In this document: positions 4,156-7,395 of the stretch, piece after piece
How positions within the stretch are numbered: position 1 is the stretch's first letter
How the letters are laid out: each line of letters opens with the position of its first letter
The notes under the pieces: generated by a model
Seen by the model: the letters and a program-made list of their open reading frames with translations, nothing else
What the model was told of the DNA's origin: nothing
The model's database searches: none
Program-made: the position numbers and the translations under genes
Source of the DNA: Methylocystaceae bacterium
Lineage (GTDB): Bacteria; Pseudomonadota; Alphaproteobacteria; Rhizobiales; Beijerinckiaceae
DNA length: 7,395 nt
Assembly (NCBI GenBank): GCA_003152255.1
Contig: PLZT01000687.1
Coordinates: forward strand, 16,378-23,772
Direction: 5' to 3'

Positions 4156-5526
4156 ATGCGCGATCAATTGCGCGCACTCGAAGCGTTGGGGCTGCCCGCC
4201 GCGGCGCTGCACTCGGGCGAGGACGATTTCGAGATCGCGAACGCCTATGAGGGCGTCGCCTCCGGCCGCGTAAAACTGCTTTACGTGGCGCCGGAAGGGC
4301 TGGCGCGGGAAGGAACGCTCGACCTCCTGCGCAAGGCGCGCATCGCCTTGCTCGCCGTCGACGAGGCTCATTGCATATCCTATTGGGGTCACGATTTTCG
4401 GCCCGAGTACGGTCGGCTTGGCGAATTGGCGCGGAGCCTTGGAGGCCCGCCAATATTGGCCGTGACCGCCAGCGCCGGCCCGCGTACGCGTGACGACATC
4501 GCGGCGCTTTTGTTCCCGCATCCGCCGGAAGTGTTTTTGCGCTCCTTCGCCCGCGAAAATCTCGCGCTGGCCTTTCGCGAGCGTCGCGATGGCTTGCGTC
4601 AACTCGCCGATTTCGTGGAGCGCCACGCCGGATCGAGCGGAATCGTTTATTGCAACTCTCGCCGCAAGGCGGATGTGCTCGCGCGCGATCTTCGCGGCTT
4701 CGGTTTCGACGCGCTGCCCTATCACGCGGGGCAGGGTGGCGAGGAGCGCTCGGCGCATCAGGACGCGTTTTTCGCGCGCGAGGGCGTCGTCATGGTGGCG
4801 ACCATCGCCTTCGGCATGGGCGTCGACAAGCCGAACGTGCGCTTCGTCGCCCACGCCGATCCGCCCGATTCGGTCGAGGGTTATTATCAGGAGATCGGCC
4901 GCGCCGGGCGCGACGGCCTCGCGGCGAACACACTGCTGCTGTTCGACCAGCGCGAACTGGCTCGGCGCTGGCGGCCGCCCGCCGCGCTCGCCAACGATCC
5001 GGTCGCCCTGGCCGAATCCTCGCGCCGGAGGGCGATGGCGCGGCTTTGCGTCGCGCCGGGTTGCCGCTCGAAGGCTTTGCTCGCGGAGTTTGGCGAAACG
5101 GGCGCCGCCTGCGGAAACTGCGACCATTGCCGCGGAGCCTTCGCCGCGCCGCGCCGCGCCAAGGCTTTTTCAATGGGCCTGCAGGCCGCCGCGCTGAGCT
5201 GGATGACGGGTCTTTGGGACGACGTCGGCGTTTTGGAAGATCTCGGACCAGAGGAAGCGCCGCCGGCCGCGGTGGAGGAGTTGTCCCTATCGCCCGAAAC
5301 CCGCGTCCCCGCGCTGACGGTGACGCAGGAGCGTCTGCTGCGCGAACTTTTCGCGTCGCGGCTGGCGCTGGCGCGCGCGCGGGGGGCGCCGCCGCGACGG
5401 ATCGCCAGCGACGACGCGCTGACCGCGCTCGCCCGCGGCTTTTCCAGCGACGCCGCGCTAAAAGGGGTCGACCCGCGAGATGCGCAAGTTTTCTTGGCGC
5501 TTCTGGCGCGATCGCGGCAAAACTAG
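4156..5526 (+). pseudogene. recQ: 5'-truncated ATP-dependent DNA helicase RecQ
   Basis: RecQ is an SF2 3'-5' DNA helicase acting in recombination and replication-fork repair. From the ATG at 4156 the remaining 456 residues carry, in order, MRDQ (end of motif Ia), LLYVAPE (41-47), the DEAH box with its aromatic-rich loop (69-85, HCISYWGHDFRPEY), a slightly altered motif III (VTASAG, 103-108; usually TATAT), motif IV (GIVYCNSRRK, 162-171) and motifs V-VI (VATIAFGMGVDKPNVRF and QEIGRAGRDG, 214-254). A zinc cluster with Cys 303, 319, 322 and 325 follows. The winged-helix region looks shortened, and an HRDC-like domain closes the protein (about 386-456). The first 80-90 residues expected for RecQ, with the Gln motif and the Walker A P-loop, are missing, so ATP-driven unwinding should be lost. 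The same frame stays open leftward to a GTG at 4015, but those residues (CCRTAASWSQPPGDVG...) are not RecQ-like. Homology starts at about 4153, just after the IS-like segment. No Shine-Dalgarno precedes the ATG. The rest of the frame has no stop or frameshift, so the break is probably recent. Confidence 0.85.
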
Positions 5527-5577
5527 TCAGCCGATTCGCGCCAGTCCCGGCGCCGCTCTTGCTGGACCCTCACCTTG

Positions 5578-7092
5578 ATGAAAGCCGACGCTCCCCTCGA
5601 AAAAGCCGAACTGTTCCGCGTCATGGCGGGCCTGTGCCTCGCCATGCTGCTGTCGGCGCTGGACCAGACCATCGTCGTCACCGCGCTGCCGACGATTGGC
5701 GTTGAACTGGGCGATCTGAAGGCGTCGCCCTGGATTGTCACCGCCTATCTCGTCGCGGCGACCATCGTCACGCCGCTTTACGGCAAGCTCGCCGACATCC
5801 ATGGCGGGCGGATAATGCTGATGGTCGGCATCGCCATATTTATCGTCGGCTCCGCCGCCTGCGCGCTCGCGCCCAACATGATTCTGCTGGCCGGCGCCCG
5901 CGCGCTGCAGGGGATGGGCGGCGGCGGGCTGATCTCGCTGGCGCAGACGATCATCGCCGATCTCGTCAGCCCGCGCGAACGCGGGCGCTACCAGACCTAT
6001 TTCGCCGCGGTCTTCGTCACCTCCAGCGTCGCCGGCCCCCTGCTCGGCGGACTGTTCGCGCATTATCTGCATTGGTCGCTGATTTTCTGGATCAATCTGC
6101 CGCTCGGGCTGCTCGCCTTTTTCTTCGCCAACACCGCGCTGAAGCGTCTGCCGAGCCGGCGTCATCAGCATAAGTTGGATTATCTCGGCGCGGGACTGCT
6201 GGCGCTCGCCTCCGGTCTTTTGGCGCTGGCCTTCAGCCAGCGAGGCGCGCCGCTTGCGTCGATCCTCGGTCCGCTGGCGCTCTCGTCGCTATTTTGGGCG
6301 TTGTTCGCCTGGCGGCTGCGGAGCGCCGAGGAGCCGTTCATTCCGCTCAGCGTCCTAAGCGACGCGGTGGCGCGCAACGCGGCGCTCTCCGGCGCCTTCG
6401 GACTCGGCGCCTTTGTCGGCCTTTCCGTGGTCATGCCGGTCTATTTCGAGGGACGCCTGGGGCTTTCCGCCGACGGCTCGGGCCTGGCCTTGATCCCGAT
6501 GATGGTGGGCACGGTGGCGGGCGCCACGCTGTCGGGGCGGTCGATGGGGCATCTTGCCCATTACAAGACGCCCGCGATGATCGGGCTCGTCTTCGCCGGC
6601 GCGGCGGCGTTGATTCTGGCGTGGCGCCTCGTCGACCTTTCACTGTGGTCGCTCATCGCGCTGTTGACGCTCGCGAGTTTTGGAGTCGGCACGATGCTGC
6701 CGATCAGCACGGTCTGCGTGCAGAACTCGGTCGAGATTCGCAATCTCGGCTCCGCCACGGCGGTCATGCAATTTGTCCGGCAAATCGGCTGCGCGCTGAT
6801 CGTGGCGCTGCTCGGCGCGCTGGTGATGGGCGATGACGCGAGTTTAGACGCCGCCAGGAACATCGGCGGCGCGACTTTAGGCGGCGCTGCCAGAAACATA
6901 GGCGGCGCAACCTTGGACAGCGCCGCTCGAAACATCGGCGGCGCGGCGGCGCTCGAAGGGCTCGGGGCTTCTTTCCACCTGGTGTTTATCGTAATCGCGA
7001 TATGTCTGGGCGCTTCGCTGCTGTTCCTCGTCCGCATGGAGGAGAAGCCGCTGCGCGAGACGCCGGCGGCGCCAAGGCCCGCGCGGCCCTGA
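5578..7092 (+). CDS. DHA2-family MFS drug/solute exporter, EmrB/QacA-like, 14 TM (504 aa)
   Basis: This is an inner-membrane proton antiporter of the major facilitator superfamily, most like multidrug exporters of the 14-TM DHA2 group. Visible signatures are LDQTIVVTALPTI in TM1 (28-40, motif D1), GKLADIHGGRIML between TM2 and TM3 (69-81, motif A), QGMGGGG (111-117), SPRERGRYQ (131-139), and GPLLGG followed by WSLIFWINLPLG in TM5-6 (153-177, the motif C region). About 14 hydrophobic segments and a length of 504 aa fit the family. The start is the ATG at 5578, not the TTG one codon earlier; the Shine-Dalgarno (GGAC) is weak. It lies 51 bp after recQ on the same strand with no clear promoter between, so it may depend on read-through from upstream and could be affected by the recQ break. 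A Gly/Ala repeat array sits before the last TM (422-456). Substrate cannot be read from sequence, and no HlyD-type adaptor is in view. Confidence 0.9.
   Translation: MKADAPLEKAELFRVMAGLCLAMLLSALDQTIVVTALPTIGVELGDLKASPWIVTAYLVAATIVTPLYGKLADIHGGRIMLMVGIAIFIVGSAACALAPNMILLAGARALQGMGGGGLISLAQTIIADLVSPRERGRYQTYFAAVFVTSSVAGPLLGGLFAHYLHWSLIFWINLPLGLLAFFFANTALKRLPSRRHQHKLDYLGAGLLALASGLLALAFSQRGAPLASILGPLALSSLFWALFAWRLRSAEEPFIPLSVLSDAVARNAALSGAFGLGAFVGLSVVMPVYFEGRLGLSADGSGLALIPMMVGTVAGATLSGRSMGHLAHYKTPAMIGLVFAGAAALILAWRLVDLSLWSLIALLTLASFGVGTMLPISTVCVQNSVEIRNLGSATAVMQFVRQIGCALIVALLGALVMGDDASLDAARNIGGATLGGAARNIGGATLDSAARNIGGAAALEGLGASFHLVFIVIAICLGASLLFLVRMEEKPLRETPAAPRPARP
6841..6945 (+). repeat. Three tandem AARNIGGA repeats in the exporter gene
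   Basis: Codons for residues 422-456 encode three units of 11, 12 and 12 residues (SLDAARNIGGA, TLGGAARNIGGA, TLDSAARNIGGA). The amino acids of the core are identical, but the Arg and Ile codons differ (AGG, AGA, CGA; ATC, ATA, ATC). The duplication is therefore not brand-new, and the protein sequence seems to have been kept. By the family's topology this is the periplasmic loop between TM13 and TM14. Confidence 0.85.
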
Positions 7093-7121
7093 CGACGAGA
7101 CCGCGAAGGTGATATGCGCGC

Positions 7122-7232
7122 TCAACCGAGACGGGCGACCAGAATCCAGGCGGCGCAAAAGACCAGCGTCACGATGAGCAGAGCCGTGAAAACCATTGCG
7201 ATCGCTGGAGCGGAATGTCGGTCTAATTTCAT
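7122..7232 (-). CDS. Small single-TM membrane protein (36 aa)
   Basis: This short gene starts at the ATG 7230-7232 and ends at the TGA 7122-7124. A strong Shine-Dalgarno, AGGGGG, lies about 6 nt before the start. The product has a short polar N-terminus (MKLDRHSAPA) followed by a continuous hydrophobic segment (AMVFTALLIVTLVFCAAWIL, residues 12-31) and a short VARLG end. A single membrane-spanning helix with a basic tail is expected. It is convergent with the exporter gene, 29 bp apart. Such small membrane proteins often assist a larger membrane complex or respond to stress. I do not recognise a family and cannot assign a partner. Confidence 0.6.
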   Translation of the reverse strand: MKLDRHSAPAIAMVFTALLIVTLVFCAAWILVARLG

Positions 7233-7330
7233 GACGCCCCCTATCCGGCGAGGAAACTCCAAGGCGGAACCGTCGCCAAATTGACGCGCTTTCCTCACGC
7301 GAACCCGCGCCCGCTTCGCGCGAAAACGCT
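7233..7330. other. Leader/intergenic region upstream of the small membrane protein gene
   Basis: These 98 bp hold a CGCGAA (7298-7303) / TTCGCG (7315-7320) inverted repeat with an 11-base GC-rich loop, which could end transcription of whatever gene enters from the right. I see no consensus -35/-10 pair I would trust. Confidence 0.3.
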
Positions 7331-7395
7331 CTACTGTCCCGCGCCAAAAAATATCACTCGCGAAAGGTTCGTGTAGTCCGCCTCGACGGCCATCA
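7331..7395 (-). CDS. Possible 3' end of a minus-strand gene entering from the right edge
   Basis: On the minus strand a frame is open from the window edge to the TAG at 7331-7333 and ends MAVEADYTNLSRVIFFGAGQ. It could be a gene tail or a chance open frame, and 20 codons are too few to decide. The same orientation and 98-bp gap to the small membrane gene would allow an operon. Confidence 0.2.
   Translation of the reverse strand, partial: MAVEADYTNLSRVIFFGAGQ

Noticed and set aside
4135..5127. Long antisense frames opposite recQ and the exporter gene
   Set aside because: Long open antisense frames are expected in GC-rich coding DNA. The + strand products have clear family motifs.
1..7395. 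CRISPR array, tRNA or rRNA
   Set aside because: No regularly spaced 25-40 bp repeats with unique spacers and no recognisable tRNA or rRNA sequence were seen.

Overview
The window is high-GC DNA with GCG/GCC/CGC-rich coding, typical of an alphaproteobacterium. A Rhizobiales-type or methylotroph-like host is my guess from codon and protein style, not something the sequence proves. It divides into an accessory, mobile-DNA-like left half (about 1-4150) and an ordinary chromosomal right half (about 4150-7395).

Left half. Positions 1-371 hold no convincing gene. An AT-richer stretch follows, with a small hypothetical gene on the + strand (372-620) and a competing minus-strand ORF across it (478-696). 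From 3372 down to 743 every credible gene lies on the minus strand. These are, in order of transcription, an XRE-type HTH regulator with its own promoter (2974-3372), an AT-rich control region full of inverted and direct repeats (2547-2973), and a tightly packed set of five small genes (2546 to 743). The set contains a second, diverged HTH-like protein, two very short Pro/Ala/Arg-rich proteins, a 180-aa protein that resembles phage capsid-associated (decoration/cement-like) proteins, and an Ala/Arg-rich helical protein. Stop/start spacings of 8 nt or less, including an ATGA overlap, suggest translational coupling. I read the cluster as a phage-derived remnant or a very small phage-like element. 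No integrase, terminase, portal or replication gene is visible in the window.

Between the regulator and the chromosomal genes lies an IS-like or MITE-like segment (about 3473-4136). It has inverted ends with an 18/20 matching core (3517-3536 against 4071-4090) and no transposase. It contains 9-bp tandem repeats, a strong hairpin and a pair of CGTTCGTTA repeats.

Right half. About 16 bp beyond the right arm of that segment, recQ begins abruptly in mid-protein at the end of helicase motif Ia. Everything downstream of that (DEAH box, motifs III-VI, zinc cluster, HRDC-like end) is open and in frame, but the Walker A region is gone, so recQ is a 5'-truncated pseudogene. Next comes an apparently intact DHA2-family (EmrB/QacA-like) 14-TM drug exporter (5578-7092) with an unusual triple AARNIGGA repeat in its last periplasmic loop. 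A convergent 36-aa single-TM protein (7122-7232, minus strand) with a strong Shine-Dalgarno follows, and the tail of another minus-strand ORF may enter from the right edge.
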